A DNA stretch of 64,000 nucleotides from Flavobacteriaceae bacterium (GTDB lineage Bacteria > Bacteroidota > Bacteroidia > Flavobacteriales > Flavobacteriaceae): positions 44,303 through 108,302 of the forward strand of contig JAHEET010000004.1 in NCBI GenBank assembly GCA_024640565.1. The letters run 5' to 3'. The notes beneath the pieces are model-generated. The model had not been told where the DNA came from and searched no databases. It worked only from the letters and a program-made list of their open reading frames with translations. The position numbers were made by a program, and so were the translations under genes. Every line of letters begins with the position of its first letter. The stretch's first letter is position 1. Of this stretch, positions 37,177-46,453 are shown piece by piece.

Positions 37177-37868
37177 TTTTTAAAACTGTATTTAAAAATC
37201 CAGCTAAGAATTTTAATCCCTGCAAATATAGCACCTTTTATGGTTCCTGAAACTTTGGATACTCCAATTCTATTTCGATATTTAACCGGGATTTCGAGGT
37301 AGGTAAATTTATTTCTTAAGACTTTTAATTGCATCTCAACAGTCCATCCATAGGTTTTGTCTTCCATTTTTAAAGCCATTAACTTTTCGTATTTGATAGC
37401 TCTAAAAGGCCCTAGATCTGTATAGGTAGCTCCAAAAAATAATTTCATTAAAGCAGTTGCGAGCCAATTTCCGAAAATTTGTTGCGGGGTCATTGCTCCA
37501 TATTCTCGCTGTTCTTTTACTCTTGCGCCCAGAACAAAATCAATATTTTCATTAATAATGGGTGCGATCAATTCCGATAATTGCGCTGGATAATCCGAAT
37601 AATCTCCATCTAAAAACACCACAATTTCTGTTTTCTCTTTTTGATTTGCGATATACTCCAATCCTTTTAAACAAGCATGTCCATAACCTTTTTTACGTTC
37701 ATGCAAAACGGTAGCACCGGCATTTTTGGCGTTTATTGCGGTATTGTCGGTTGAGTTGTTGCTGATCACAATTACCTCATCAACAATTTTGGGAATGTCA
37801 TTTACAACATTTGCAATCGAGTCTTGTTCATTATAGGCTGGGATAATCACTTTTATAATTGCCAGCAT
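37173..37868 (-). CDS. GT2 glycosyltransferase, dolichol-phosphate mannose synthase-like
   Basis: A 231-residue soluble-looking GT2 with KVIIPAYNEQDSIANVV, the DGDYSDYPAQL metal-binding region and the LGPFRAIKYEKLM segment. Enzymes of this type load a hexose onto polyprenyl phosphate. First gene of the trio; its last four bases overlap the start of the processive GT2. A TACTTTTG -7-like box (37932-37925, minus strand) precedes it, inside the end of the upstream polyferredoxin gene. Confidence 0.88.
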   Translation of the reverse strand: MLAIIKVIIPAYNEQDSIANVVNDIPKIVDEVIVISNNSTDNTAINAKNAGATVLHERKKGYGHACLKGLEYIANQKEKTEIVVFLDGDYSDYPAQLSELIAPIINENIDFVLGARVKEQREYGAMTPQQIFGNWLATALMKLFFGATYTDLGPFRAIKYEKLMALKMEDKTYGWTVEMQLKVLRNKFTYLEIPVKYRNRIGVSKVSGTIKGAIFAGIKILSWIFKYSFKK

Positions 37869-37944
37869 CTACTACAAATTTTTAAATGAGTGTTGTTTTA
37901 CTTTCTCTGAAAAGTTTGTAGCAACAAAAGTACTAAGATTCCAT

Positions 37945-39549
37945 TTATTTTCGATGGACATACTGCATTAAGTCCACATCATTGCCCAATAAGATCTCAG
38001 TTGGATTAATTCTTCCCTGCGTTGGTCCGTTTTCTAATTTTAAAACTCCTCTTGGGCAGACTGCTGCACATATCCCACAGCCGACACAACTAGAACGCAC
38101 AATATTTTCTCCTTTTTGCGCGTAGGCACGAACATCAATCCCTTGCTCACAATAGGTAGCGCAATTCCCACAAGAGATACATTGTCCCCCATTTGTGGTA
38201 ATTCTAAAGCGAGACTTAAATCGTTGAACAAAACCCATATAAGCAGCCAAAGGACAGCCAAAACGACACCAAACCCGATTGCCTAGTATGGGGTAAAATC
38301 CTGTTCCGATTACTCCAGAGAAAATAGCACCTATTAAAAACCCATAAGAACTTTGCACATCGTAAACAGAGATTCCAAAAGCAATGTTTCTCCAACTTTC
38401 AATTTCGGCAAAATAAGTGTACAAAGTGATGAGGGTCATTATGATGGCAAAACCCAAAACACTATGAATTAGCCAACGTTCTACTTTCCATGACAACAAG
38501 GATTTACTAGATAGTTGCCTGTAGGGATCCCCCAAAGTTTCTGCCAATCCCCCACAACCACAGACCCAAGAACAATACCATCTTTTCCCATAGAAATAGA
38601 CCATAATAGGGACAATGACTACAGTGAGTAGGATCCCCCACACCAACATAAAGACCCCCATGTTGCCGCTTGCCAATAAATTGTCAATATTCCAATCAAA
38701 GAAAAACGTATAATTGAGTGGAAATGCATTTTTAAAATCAAACCAAGGTTTGTTAAATGCCACTAAAATTTCTGGAATGATAAATGCAAAGGCTATTTGG
38801 AAAAATAAGACAACTGCAGTTCTTAAAATTTGATAATTATTATGTCTGTATTTGATGAACATTCTGATAGCGAAAACGCCCATGACTGCACAATACATAA
38901 ATCCATAGAGAAACCATTGACTAGCTTCGTTACCACTTAAACTCTTACTTAGTGGGTTTACAGCGGTAATGGGATTGATTAAAAAATTTGGAAAGAAATA
39001 TAAAACCACATAAAAGCTTACAAAGAATAGAAAGGCAATAATACCAAGGGGTCCTCTATTTGTGGCCGAATGTTGGAAAATTCCATTGTTTTTAATTCCT
39101 GCTTTGCCTAGTAATTTATAATCGGCTGCAAATGCAATGGTACCTCCAAAAATTGCCAACCCAAAAGTAATCCAGAAAAACAGTTCTGGATGTTGTTGTG
39201 GCCATCCTGATGCAGATGCTCTGACGAGTGGATATATGAAATCTTTGGACGTTTTATTCCATTTCAAAGGAATGATTTTATGCCACGCTATTTTCTTTTG
39301 GCTTTTGTGATGCCTATTTGATGCTTTTGCAATTTCTAGAATTCGATGTGAGAGTTCAAAAGCACTTAATTCGATTGCTACAAGCTCTTTTTGTGCCTTT
39401 TCAATAAAAAACGCACTTTTTACTTTTTGTTTCGTCCAAGTATCAAAGGTTTCTTGAGAGACTTTGTTTTTTCCGGTAAATATACTTCCTGTAAAAATGG
39501 TAAATCCAATAAAACAGAGTATCAATCCGATGTTTTTAATTGCTTTCAT
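37945..39549 (-). CDS. polytopic polyferredoxin-type 4Fe-4S membrane protein (NosR/CcoG-like)
   Basis: A 534-residue inner-membrane protein. One helix at residues 7-25 is followed by a roughly 100-residue extracytoplasmic loop, then about six helices with cysteine motifs WYCSWVCGCGG and WCRFGCPLAA as in NosR/NapH/CcoG proteins. Two ferredoxin clusters sit at the C-terminus (CISCGNCATYC and CVGCGICAAVCPRGV). This arrangement moves electrons across or into the membrane. It begins three bases after the FAD oxidoreductase, so the two form an operon and probably a NAD(P)H-FAD-FeS relay. The final acceptor is unknown. Confidence 0.88.
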   Translation of the reverse strand: MKAIKNIGLILCFIGFTIFTGSIFTGKNKVSQETFDTWTKQKVKSAFFIEKAQKELVAIELSAFELSHRILEIAKASNRHHKSQKKIAWHKIIPLKWNKTSKDFIYPLVRASASGWPQQHPELFFWITFGLAIFGGTIAFAADYKLLGKAGIKNNGIFQHSATNRGPLGIIAFLFFVSFYVVLYFFPNFLINPITAVNPLSKSLSGNEASQWFLYGFMYCAVMGVFAIRMFIKYRHNNYQILRTAVVLFFQIAFAFIIPEILVAFNKPWFDFKNAFPLNYTFFFDWNIDNLLASGNMGVFMLVWGILLTVVIVPIMVYFYGKRWYCSWVCGCGGLAETLGDPYRQLSSKSLLSWKVERWLIHSVLGFAIIMTLITLYTYFAEIESWRNIAFGISVYDVQSSYGFLIGAIFSGVIGTGFYPILGNRVWCRFGCPLAAYMGFVQRFKSRFRITTNGGQCISCGNCATYCEQGIDVRAYAQKGENIVRSSCVGCGICAAVCPRGVLKLENGPTQGRINPTEILLGNDVDLMQYVHRK

Positions 39550-39552
39550 GTT

Positions 39553-40899
39553 TTATTTGCTAAATATTCGTTTCCAACTCTTTTTTCTTACAGTGATATT
39601 GGTGTTAAATTCTGTATTGAATTTTGCCACAATAGCTGTTTCATGCAGTTTGTAAAATTCAGGATCAAAATTGGCGTCTGCGAAATGTTCCAAAATAAAT
39701 TCAATTGATTTTTTTTCTGACAACCATTTGTCAAAAACCTGATGACGCATTCGAATCCCAAAGGTGTTAATTCCCAAGAAAAGATGGTTTTTTTTGTCGT
39801 ATGAAATGGTAACGCATTTTGCCTCCTTTGGATGTTTCCACTGAAAATAACCCTCGTTTTCTGTTTTGTTTTGTTCACTAAAAACCCAACCATAAGTCTG
39901 GTATTCAATATCTAAGAATTTTGCAGAATTAAACCAATGGCCTGGTTTGTATGCTGTTTTATTTCCGCAAATTGTTTGAGCAACTGTTTCTCCCATCATT
40001 CTTCCCGTATACCAAACAGCTTCTATGTTTCTTCTTTGCCCAATAGCTTCTCGTTGTTCTGCACAATCGCCAATGGCATATACATCTTCAACATTGGTTT
40101 CTAGGAATCGATTCACTTTAACACCTCGTCCAGTTTCTATAGAAGATGCTTTAATGAAATCAATGTTTGGTGTTACTCCTGCTGTTAAACCAACAACATT
40201 ACAGTCAATTTCTTCCCCGGTTTCTTCTATGATAATTGAGGAAACCTGTCCGTTTTGGTCCGATTTTATTTCTTTCAAATGAACGCCTAGCCGCAAATCA
40301 ATTTGATGTTCTAGAATGTGTTTGTTAATCATTTCAGATTCTTGAGCGGGCAATACTCCATTCCAAAAACTTTGTTCTCTCACTAAAAAAGTAACTGGAA
40401 TATTTCTACTTCTAAGCATTTCGGCCAATTCTATTCCAATTAAACCACCCCCTACAATGACTGCCCTTTTACACACTTTGTTGTTGGGAGCATATTTTTC
40501 TAATTGTTCTAAATCTTGTTTGTGATAAAGGCCCATGACTCCCTTTAAATCTTGACCAGGCCACCCAAATTTATGAGGCTTAGAGCCCGTAGCAATTATT
40601 AGTTTGTCATAATTTATGGAGGTGCTGTCCATAAATTGAAGTGTTTTATTTGTTGTGTTTACTGAAATGACCAAGCCTTCTTTTAGGTCAATTTTGTTTT
40701 TTTTCCAAAACCAATCTTCATAAGGTTGTGTATGCTTAAAAGTAAGATGTCCCATGTACACATACATGAGTGCTGTTCTTGAAAAAAAGTATTTATTTTC
40801 TGCAGAAATAATTGTGATTTTCACATCCGAATTTTTTCGAATGTGTCTTGCAGCAGTAACACCCGCAATTCCGTTTCCAATAATAACAATATGGTTCAT
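39553..40899 (-). CDS. NAD(P)/FAD-dependent oxidoreductase
   Basis: A 448-residue flavoprotein of the nitrite reductase NirB / rubredoxin reductase type. It has an FAD Rossmann start HIVIIGNGIAGVTAARHIRK, an NAD-binding GGGLIGIELAEMLRSR, and the ATG and YAIGDCAEQ motifs. There is no C-terminal siroheme or rubredoxin domain; instead an extra roughly 100-residue tail is present. Directly upstream (three bases) of the polyferredoxin membrane protein, its probable electron acceptor. Confidence 0.88.
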   Translation of the reverse strand: MNHIVIIGNGIAGVTAARHIRKNSDVKITIISAENKYFFSRTALMYVYMGHLTFKHTQPYEDWFWKKNKIDLKEGLVISVNTTNKTLQFMDSTSINYDKLIIATGSKPHKFGWPGQDLKGVMGLYHKQDLEQLEKYAPNNKVCKRAVIVGGGLIGIELAEMLRSRNIPVTFLVREQSFWNGVLPAQESEMINKHILEHQIDLRLGVHLKEIKSDQNGQVSSIIIEETGEEIDCNVVGLTAGVTPNIDFIKASSIETGRGVKVNRFLETNVEDVYAIGDCAEQREAIGQRRNIEAVWYTGRMMGETVAQTICGNKTAYKPGHWFNSAKFLDIEYQTYGWVFSEQNKTENEGYFQWKHPKEAKCVTISYDKKNHLFLGINTFGIRMRHQVFDKWLSEKKSIEFILEHFADANFDPEFYKLHETAIVAKFNTEFNTNITVRKKSWKRIFSK

Positions 40900-41111
40900 G
40901 TGTAGATGATTGTAATATTTTTGTTGAAATTTAAAAACAGCCTGAACAAAGAGGGAAATTACAATTTTAAAATTACTTTTCGGTGCTTGCCCTAAGAATA
41001 AGACAAAGTTCTTTTTAAAAAAAAAGAATCTGTACTTTTGAAAAATCTTCAGAATAATTTTTTAACAATGCCCTGTATGGGTACTCTGGTTAAAAAGTTT
41101 ATTTTTGATCT

Positions 41112-42113
41112 ATGATGCAACAAATTCACTCTTTTTTTTTACTCTTGATCGTCTGCTTATCTTGTCAAACGCAATCAAAAAAAATTAATGGTGTTAGTTT
41201 TGTAGCCGCTCGAGATTCCATAAACAGTTCTCACATTAAGCCTGTACAAAATTTAGGAAGCAATTCTGTTGCTTTAATGCCTTTTGGTTTTGTTGGGGCG
41301 CTATCATCTCCCCAAATAATGTACAATGCAGATTGGCAATGGTTTGGCGAAACAGAAAAAGGGGTATTGCAATACGCGAAAAGTTTTCAAAAAGAAAACA
41401 TTGGCATTATGGTAAAACCTCAAATCTGGGTTCGGAACGGTCTATTTACAGGTAATATAAAAATGAATTCTGAAGCAAATTGGATTGCATTAGAAGCTTC
41501 TTACAGCGCGTTTATTTTAACCTATGCTGCGGTAGCTGAAGATGTAAATGCTGAACTGTTTTGCATTGGGACCGAATTGGAAGAATTTGTAAAAAATAGA
41601 CCAGAATATTGGCGAAAACTCATTCAAGAAATTCGGGGGGTTTATACCGGAAAACTTACATATGCAGCGAACTGGGATGAATATCAACGCGTACCCTTTT
41701 GGGATGCTTTAGATTATATAGGGATTGATGCCTATTTTCCTTTGAGTGCTGTTAAAACTCCAACAGTTGCCAATTACGAGCAAGGCTGGAAACCTCATAA
41801 AAAACAAATAGTACGACTTCAAAAACGAGTTCAGAAACCTATTTTATTTACAGAGTTTGGGTATCGAAGCGTAGATTTTTCAGGGAAAAAACCCTGGGAC
41901 TCCAAGCGCATCGAAGCGGGAGTGAATTTAGAAGCACAAACAAATGCCTTACAAGCGATTTACAATCAATTTTGGAAAGAAGATTGGTTTGCGGGAGGTT
42001 TTGTCTGGAAATGGTTTCATTTACATGATCGTGCTGGTGGAGAACAAAATAATCGATTTACACCGCAAAATAAACCTGCAGCGCGATTGCTAAAGGAATT
42101 GTATGGGCATTGA
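41112..42113 (+). CDS. GH113-like glycoside hydrolase lipoprotein
   Basis: A 333-residue secreted TIM-barrel protein with a lipoprotein-like signal ending LLIVCLSCQ. The acid/base candidate is in CIGTELEEF and the nucleophile candidate in LFTEFGYRS, the pattern of GH113 beta-mannanases. KPQIWVRNG, YIGIDAYFPLS and GFVWKWF complete the barrel signature. It stands alone, not in a polysaccharide utilisation locus, and is convergent with the sterol desaturase family gene. A TACTTTTG box at 41033-41040 is a possible -7 element. The substrate is inferred from the family only. Confidence 0.82.
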   Translation: MMQQIHSFFLLLIVCLSCQTQSKKINGVSFVAARDSINSSHIKPVQNLGSNSVALMPFGFVGALSSPQIMYNADWQWFGETEKGVLQYAKSFQKENIGIMVKPQIWVRNGLFTGNIKMNSEANWIALEASYSAFILTYAAVAEDVNAELFCIGTELEEFVKNRPEYWRKLIQEIRGVYTGKLTYAANWDEYQRVPFWDALDYIGIDAYFPLSAVKTPTVANYEQGWKPHKKQIVRLQKRVQKPILFTEFGYRSVDFSGKKPWDSKRIEAGVNLEAQTNALQAIYNQFWKEDWFAGGFVWKWFHLHDRAGGEQNNRFTPQNKPAARLLKELYGH

Positions 42114-42131
42114 ATCATCGAAAAATACTGG

Positions 42132-43016
42132 TTATTTTTTTCCAAAAGGATAGATGCCTTGCTGGAAAAAGTTTTTTGGGAATTTTTCATCATCCTCAAA
42201 CCCGAGTTCAATATTTTTTCCAGAATATGGAATGTAATTTGTTTGAAACAAATAGTCCCAGATACTCAGGGTTAACGCAAAATTCACACCATATTTTCGG
42301 TTTTCTGGTAATTCTTTTGCATGATGCCAAATATGCATTTTTGGATTGTTTAAAATGTATTTTAAAAAACCGTAATTCAAATTAACATTGGCATGGTTAA
42401 GATGACCAATTGTAATGGCGAAGAAATGCACAAATGCTACATCCTGTGCAGAAAATCCTCCAATAATTGCCAACGGAATATAGCGGAACGAATTATAAAT
42501 GATGGGTTCCATCCAGTGATACCTCAGGTGTGCAGCAAACCCCATTTGTTTCACAGAATGGTGTACTTTGTGAAAATTCCACAAAAATTCAAATCGGTGT
42601 AACAATCGGTGTGTCCACCATTGTGTAAAATCGACCACCACAAAAAAGAGGAGTATTCTTGCAGCAAAAGGAAGCTTGTTAATATCTAGCAGCTGAAAAT
42701 TTGAAATGGACATTCCAACAAGTCCCAAAAGATCATTGAAAACTTCGGCTGCTGAATTTGACAATGCAATTAAAACAATAAGATTTAAGATAAAGAAATT
42801 AAAAAACATGTAAAAAATATCCAACCAAAAACCTTTTCGAAAGCGAGGTTGGTTTTTTCTCCAAGGGAAAGCCATTTCTAGTGTCCAAACAACGATAGAA
42901 ATAAGCAGCAATCCATAGAAATAATTCTCCCAATTTAAATCCATCAAAATAGATTTTTTGAGATAACTCCAGTAACTGGAATAGGAGTTTTTGATGATTT
43001 CTAGATATTTTTCCAT
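42132..43016 (-). CDS. sterol desaturase / fatty acid hydroxylase family protein
   Basis: A 294-residue integral membrane di-iron protein. The family's His boxes are visible: WWTHRLLHRFEFLWNFHKVHHS (split as HxxxH and HxxHH) and the later HIWHHAKELPENRKYGVNF. Four hydrophobic stretches surround them. The substrate is not known; flavobacteria often carry such genes for carotenoid or lipid hydroxylation. It follows alr by four bases in a tdk-alr run on the minus strand, so it is probably co-transcribed. Confidence 0.85.
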   Translation of the reverse strand: MEKYLEIIKNSYSSYWSYLKKSILMDLNWENYFYGLLLISIVVWTLEMAFPWRKNQPRFRKGFWLDIFYMFFNFFILNLIVLIALSNSAAEVFNDLLGLVGMSISNFQLLDINKLPFAARILLFFVVVDFTQWWTHRLLHRFEFLWNFHKVHHSVKQMGFAAHLRYHWMEPIIYNSFRYIPLAIIGGFSAQDVAFVHFFAITIGHLNHANVNLNYGFLKYILNNPKMHIWHHAKELPENRKYGVNFALTLSIWDYLFQTNYIPYSGKNIELGFEDDEKFPKNFFQQGIYPFGKK

Positions 43017-43020
43017 TTTC

Positions 43021-44121
43021 TTACGACTTTAATTTTTTTTGGACACGTTGAGAGATTGCAGTTAATGTTTCGTATGGAATGGTAGCCGTCACATCTGCAA
43101 TTTCTTGAATCATTTCTTGGCTATTAAAGACAATAACTTCGTCACCTTCAGTACAATCAATTGTTGTGACATCGACCATAATCATATCCATACAGACATT
43201 TCCAATAATGCTTGCTTTTTGACCATTGATGCGCACATGTCCCTTACCCTTTCCTAGTTTTCTTGAAATTCCATCTGCATGGCCAATAGGAATGGTTGCC
43301 GTTATGGTTTTCTTTTGTGCGATAAAAGCTCTGTTGTATCCTACTGATTCTTCAGGTTTAATGGTGTGAATTTGTGAAATAATTGATTTTAAATTATGTG
43401 TATTTTGTAATCGATTTGTTTCCTTTGTATCATTACCAAAACCATATAAACCAATCCCAATCCGAACCATGTCAAACTGTGCTTTTGGATAATTAATAAC
43501 ACCAGAGGTGTTTAAAATATGCAAGATGGGTTTGTATCCGAGTCCTGTCTGAAATTGCTGAACGCTCTCTGAAAATATGGTTATTTGTTGATTGGTAAAT
43601 GCTTGTTCTTTAATTTCTTCACTGACTGCCAAATGAGAAAATAACGATTGTACTTTTAGTCGCTTCGTTGCTTTTAACCGAGCTAATAGTGATGGAACAT
43701 CGTTTGTAGAAAACCCCAATCGATTTAATCCAGTATTCAATTTTATATGAATTGGATATGCTTGCAAGGCAGTTTGAGATGCTACTTTTAAAAAGGCATT
43801 AAAAATTTTAAAATTATAAATGTTGGGCTCTAAACAGTAGTTTACAATTGCGACAAGATTTGGTATTTGAGGATGCAAGACGAGAATGGGTGCTTTTATT
43901 CCTGCTTCTCGCAAGGCTATTCCTTCATGGGCATAGGCAACTGCAAAATAATCCACTTTTTTTTCTAGAAAAGTTGCAATTTGAATCCCATCACTTCCAT
44001 AGCCAAATGCTTTTACAACGGCTAATATTTTGGTTGTTGGATGTAGCTGCTTTTTGAAATGAGAAAGATTGTGCGAGAGTGCACTTCCATCAATTTCCAA
44101 AACAGTTACATGATTGTTCAT
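43021..44121 (-). CDS. alr: alanine racemase
   Basis: PLP enzyme supplying D-alanine for peptidoglycan. The 366 residues have the PLP lysine K37 in AVVKAFGYGSDG, the LNTGLNRLGF segment, the catalytic tyrosine in ESVGYNRAF, and CMDMIMVD. Middle gene of tdk-alr-desaturase, two bases after tdk and four before the desaturase family gene. Confidence 0.95.
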   Translation of the reverse strand: MNNHVTVLEIDGSALSHNLSHFKKQLHPTTKILAVVKAFGYGSDGIQIATFLEKKVDYFAVAYAHEGIALREAGIKAPILVLHPQIPNLVAIVNYCLEPNIYNFKIFNAFLKVASQTALQAYPIHIKLNTGLNRLGFSTNDVPSLLARLKATKRLKVQSLFSHLAVSEEIKEQAFTNQQITIFSESVQQFQTGLGYKPILHILNTSGVINYPKAQFDMVRIGIGLYGFGNDTKETNRLQNTHNLKSIISQIHTIKPEESVGYNRAFIAQKKTITATIPIGHADGISRKLGKGKGHVRINGQKASIIGNVCMDMIMVDVTTIDCTEGDEVIVFNSQEMIQEIADVTATIPYETLTAISQRVQKKLKS

Positions 44122-44123
44122 CT

Positions 44124-44771
44124 TTAATCGCCCTTTGGTTGTGTATCTTCTGAAAGAGGCGTAGCTTCTTTTGAAGAATTAGTTGCTTCTTGTTTTTGCT
44201 GAAGGGCATTGTAATAGGCAGCTCTACTTAACGGTTCGTATTCTTGCGTTTCACCCAGCATTACGATATCCTCATTCTTAGCTTTTCTAAAACTATAATG
44301 CGCTAAATTCCCGGTATGCGTACATACTGCGTGTACTTTTGTAACATATTCAGCCGTAGCCATCAAGGCAGGCATAGGTCCAAAAGGATTTCCTTTAAAG
44401 TCCATATCCAATCCAGCAACAATAACACGAATTCCTCGATTTGCCAAGTCGTTGCAAACGGCAACAATTTCATTGTCAAAAAACTGTGCTTCATCGATCC
44501 CAACCACATCTACATCATTTGCCAGCAATCGAATGTTTGACGCAATTGGAACGGGTGTTGAACGTATTCGACTGTCATTATGAGAAACAACCTCTTCCTC
44601 GTCGTAGCGGGTGTCTATAGCTGGTTTAAATATCTCAATTCGTTGTTTTGCAAATTGTGCTCGCTTCAACCGTCGGATTAATTCTTCGGTTTTGCCAGAA
44701 AACATGGAACCACAAATTACTTCGATCCAACCAAATTGTTCTGTATGATTTACTGTGTTTTCGAGAAACAT
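44124..44771 (-). CDS. tdk: thymidine kinase (type II)
   Basis: Salvages thymidine to dTMP. The 215 residues show the P-loop [15 protein letters not shown] and the Walker B / DEAQ motif GIDEAQFF. The usual zinc Cys pair is not kept: the typical VCxxCG is AVCTHTG here, and the second pair near the C-terminus reads [11 protein letters not shown]. This looks like a lineage-typical loss of the zinc site and not damage. First gene of the tdk-alr run, divergent from the 271-residue hypothetical gene. Confidence 0.93.
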   Translation of the reverse strand: MFLENTVNHTEQFGWIEVICGSMFSGKTEELIRRLKRAQFAKQRIEIFKPAIDTRYDEEEVVSHNDSRIRSTPVPIASNIRLLANDVDVVGIDEAQFFDNEIVAVCNDLANRGIRVIVAGLDMDFKGNPFGPMPALMATAEYVTKVHAVCTHTGNLAHYSFRKAKNEDIVMLGETQEYEPLSRAAYYNALQQKQEATNSSKEATPLSEDTQPKGD

Positions 44772-44872
44772 TTTGTAGTTTTAGGCATTCGTTTTTTTAA
44801 ATTTTGCATTATTTTTACAAATAACAAATTTAAGAATATTTATAAGTAAAAAATAAATTCAAGACACAACTT

Positions 44873-45688
44873 ATGCACAAAAAATTAGAAGCCGATTTAA
44901 TGAGTTTAGCGCATAGTATTTTGCAGATGAAAAACAGAGATGATGTTTTTGCTTTGGAAGAAAAGGCAAAAGTAATTTCGAGTAAATTATCCATGCTGGC
45001 TTTTGTTGAAACTTACATAAATACGACACCAAATTTAAAAGAAACCAAAGAAGAGTTAATTGATTCGGTAGAAAAGGCTTTTGAAACTAAAGAACTACAA
45101 ACAGTTGTTGAAGACATCGTAGAAGTCGTTGAAGCGCACGAAGTTCCTGAACAAGTACCCTTAGACGTGCAAGTAGAAAAAGAAGTGTTGGACCAAGACC
45201 AAAAGTTCGCTCCAGGAGAAATTGATATTGATTTGTCTATTGAAGCGGAAGAAAACCCACTAATCGAACCACCTTTTGACGCATTGGAAGAAACCTTATT
45301 CGCTTCAGAAGCATTGGAGGAAACTCCTGAGGCGCAAGCAGCGGACAATCAAGAAATAAAAATGCACACGCTAGAAGAAGAATTAAAAGATACAATTCCT
45401 GTTGATGTGATGGCAAATTTATTTGAAATGGCTCATCCAGTTTCTTTGAATGATGCACTCACGAAAAATATTCAAATCGGTTTGAATGACCGAATTGCAT
45501 TTGTAAAAAATTTATTTGATGGGAGCCAAGAAGATTTTAATAGAGTGGTTTCACAATTAAACTCCTTTAAGACCGAAAAGGAAGCTATTAAATTTATCAA
45601 TAAAATGGTGAAACCAGACTACAATTGGAGCGAGCAAGAAGCATTGGAAACTCGTTTCATGGAAATCATTCAAAGAAAATTCGTTTAA
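44873..45688 (+). CDS. acidic hypothetical protein
   Basis: A 271-residue cytosolic protein in three parts. There is a helical N-terminus (to about residue 55), a long acidic Glu/Val-rich linker (about 60-170), and a C-terminal domain (about 180-271) beginning MANLFEMAHPVSLNDALTKN. It ends FINKMVKPDYNWSEQEALETR. The C-terminal domain looks conserved in style, but I cannot name the family. First gene of a likely three-gene run with the glycosyltransferase-like and DUF3089 genes. Confidence 0.75.
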   Translation: MHKKLEADLMSLAHSILQMKNRDDVFALEEKAKVISSKLSMLAFVETYINTTPNLKETKEELIDSVEKAFETKELQTVVEDIVEVVEAHEVPEQVPLDVQVEKEVLDQDQKFAPGEIDIDLSIEAEENPLIEPPFDALEETLFASEALEETPEAQAADNQEIKMHTLEEELKDTIPVDVMANLFEMAHPVSLNDALTKNIQIGLNDRIAFVKNLFDGSQEDFNRVVSQLNSFKTEKEAIKFINKMVKPDYNWSEQEALETRFMEIIQRKFV

Positions 45689-45701
45689 GAAATCATTGAC
45701 A

Positions 45702-46445
45702 ATGGCACAGAAAGAAATACCTACCAAATATATTTTTTGCATGAAGTGGGGAACGCTCTACGGAGCGGAATATGTAAATCGATTGTTTTCAATGGTGCAG
45801 CAGCACCTAACTAGCGATTTTAAAATGGTTTGTTTTACAGACGATCCAACAGGTATTAACGAAGCTGTTAGCTGTTATGACATTCCTGAAATGGGGATTC
45901 GGACAGACATTCCAGAACGCATGTGGAAAAAATTGACAACCCTTAAGAAAGACTTATATGGTTTAAAAGGAACGGCATTGTTTTTAGATTTGGATATTGT
46001 TATTGTAGACAATATCGATTGTTTCTTTGAAGTTGAAGGTTCATTTCGAATTATTAAAGATCATGGCTGGAGAAGCTGGAGAATTACGGGGAACTCCTCA
46101 GTATATCGCTTTGAAATTGGAAAACATGGCTATGTTTTTGATGATTTTCTATCCAATTTTGAAGACATCAGAAAACAACATAGAAACGAACAAGAATATC
46201 TTACCCATGCCATTCATGACCATGATGATCTTCAATACTGGGACAAAGCTTGGTGCCCTAGCTTTAAGTATGATTGTGTATCAAGGTTTCCACTGGCTTT
46301 TTGGAAAAAACCAACCATCCCAAAAGGAGCCAAGATCATTATTTTTCATGGAGAAATAAACCCTCATAAAGCCGTGAAAGGGGGAAGAGGGAAATGGTAT
46401 CGCTATGTAAGAGCTGCGCCTTGGGTGGCAGACTATTGGAAATAA
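45702..46445 (+). CDS. glycosyltransferase-like protein
   Basis: A 247-residue protein from the ATG at 45702 (a TTG two codons upstream is the alternative). A DxD-type metal motif sits in ALFLDLDIVIVDNID. The N-terminal YIFCMKWGTLYGAEYVNRLFSMV and the FTDDP segment are as in GT-A fold enzymes of the GT8-like kind. The C-terminus GKWYRYVRAAPWVADYW is tryptophan-rich. It is 13 bases after the acidic gene and eight before the DUF3089 gene. Substrate unknown. Confidence 0.75.
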   Translation: MAQKEIPTKYIFCMKWGTLYGAEYVNRLFSMVQQHLTSDFKMVCFTDDPTGINEAVSCYDIPEMGIRTDIPERMWKKLTTLKKDLYGLKGTALFLDLDIVIVDNIDCFFEVEGSFRIIKDHGWRSWRITGNSSVYRFEIGKHGYVFDDFLSNFEDIRKQHRNEQEYLTHAIHDHDDLQYWDKAWCPSFKYDCVSRFPLAFWKKPTIPKGAKIIIFHGEINPHKAVKGGRGKWYRYVRAAPWVADYWK

Positions 46446-46453
46446 TAGAAAAG

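Noticed and set aside
45013..45348. Minus-strand serine/threonine-rich frame of 111 codons
   Set aside because: It is the mirror of the Glu/Val-rich acidic linker of the gene at 44873-45688; the composition is an artefact of the opposite strand.
46394..46453. Longer start for the DUF3089 gene
   Set aside because: It overlaps the glycosyltransferase-like gene and would bury the lipoprotein signal.
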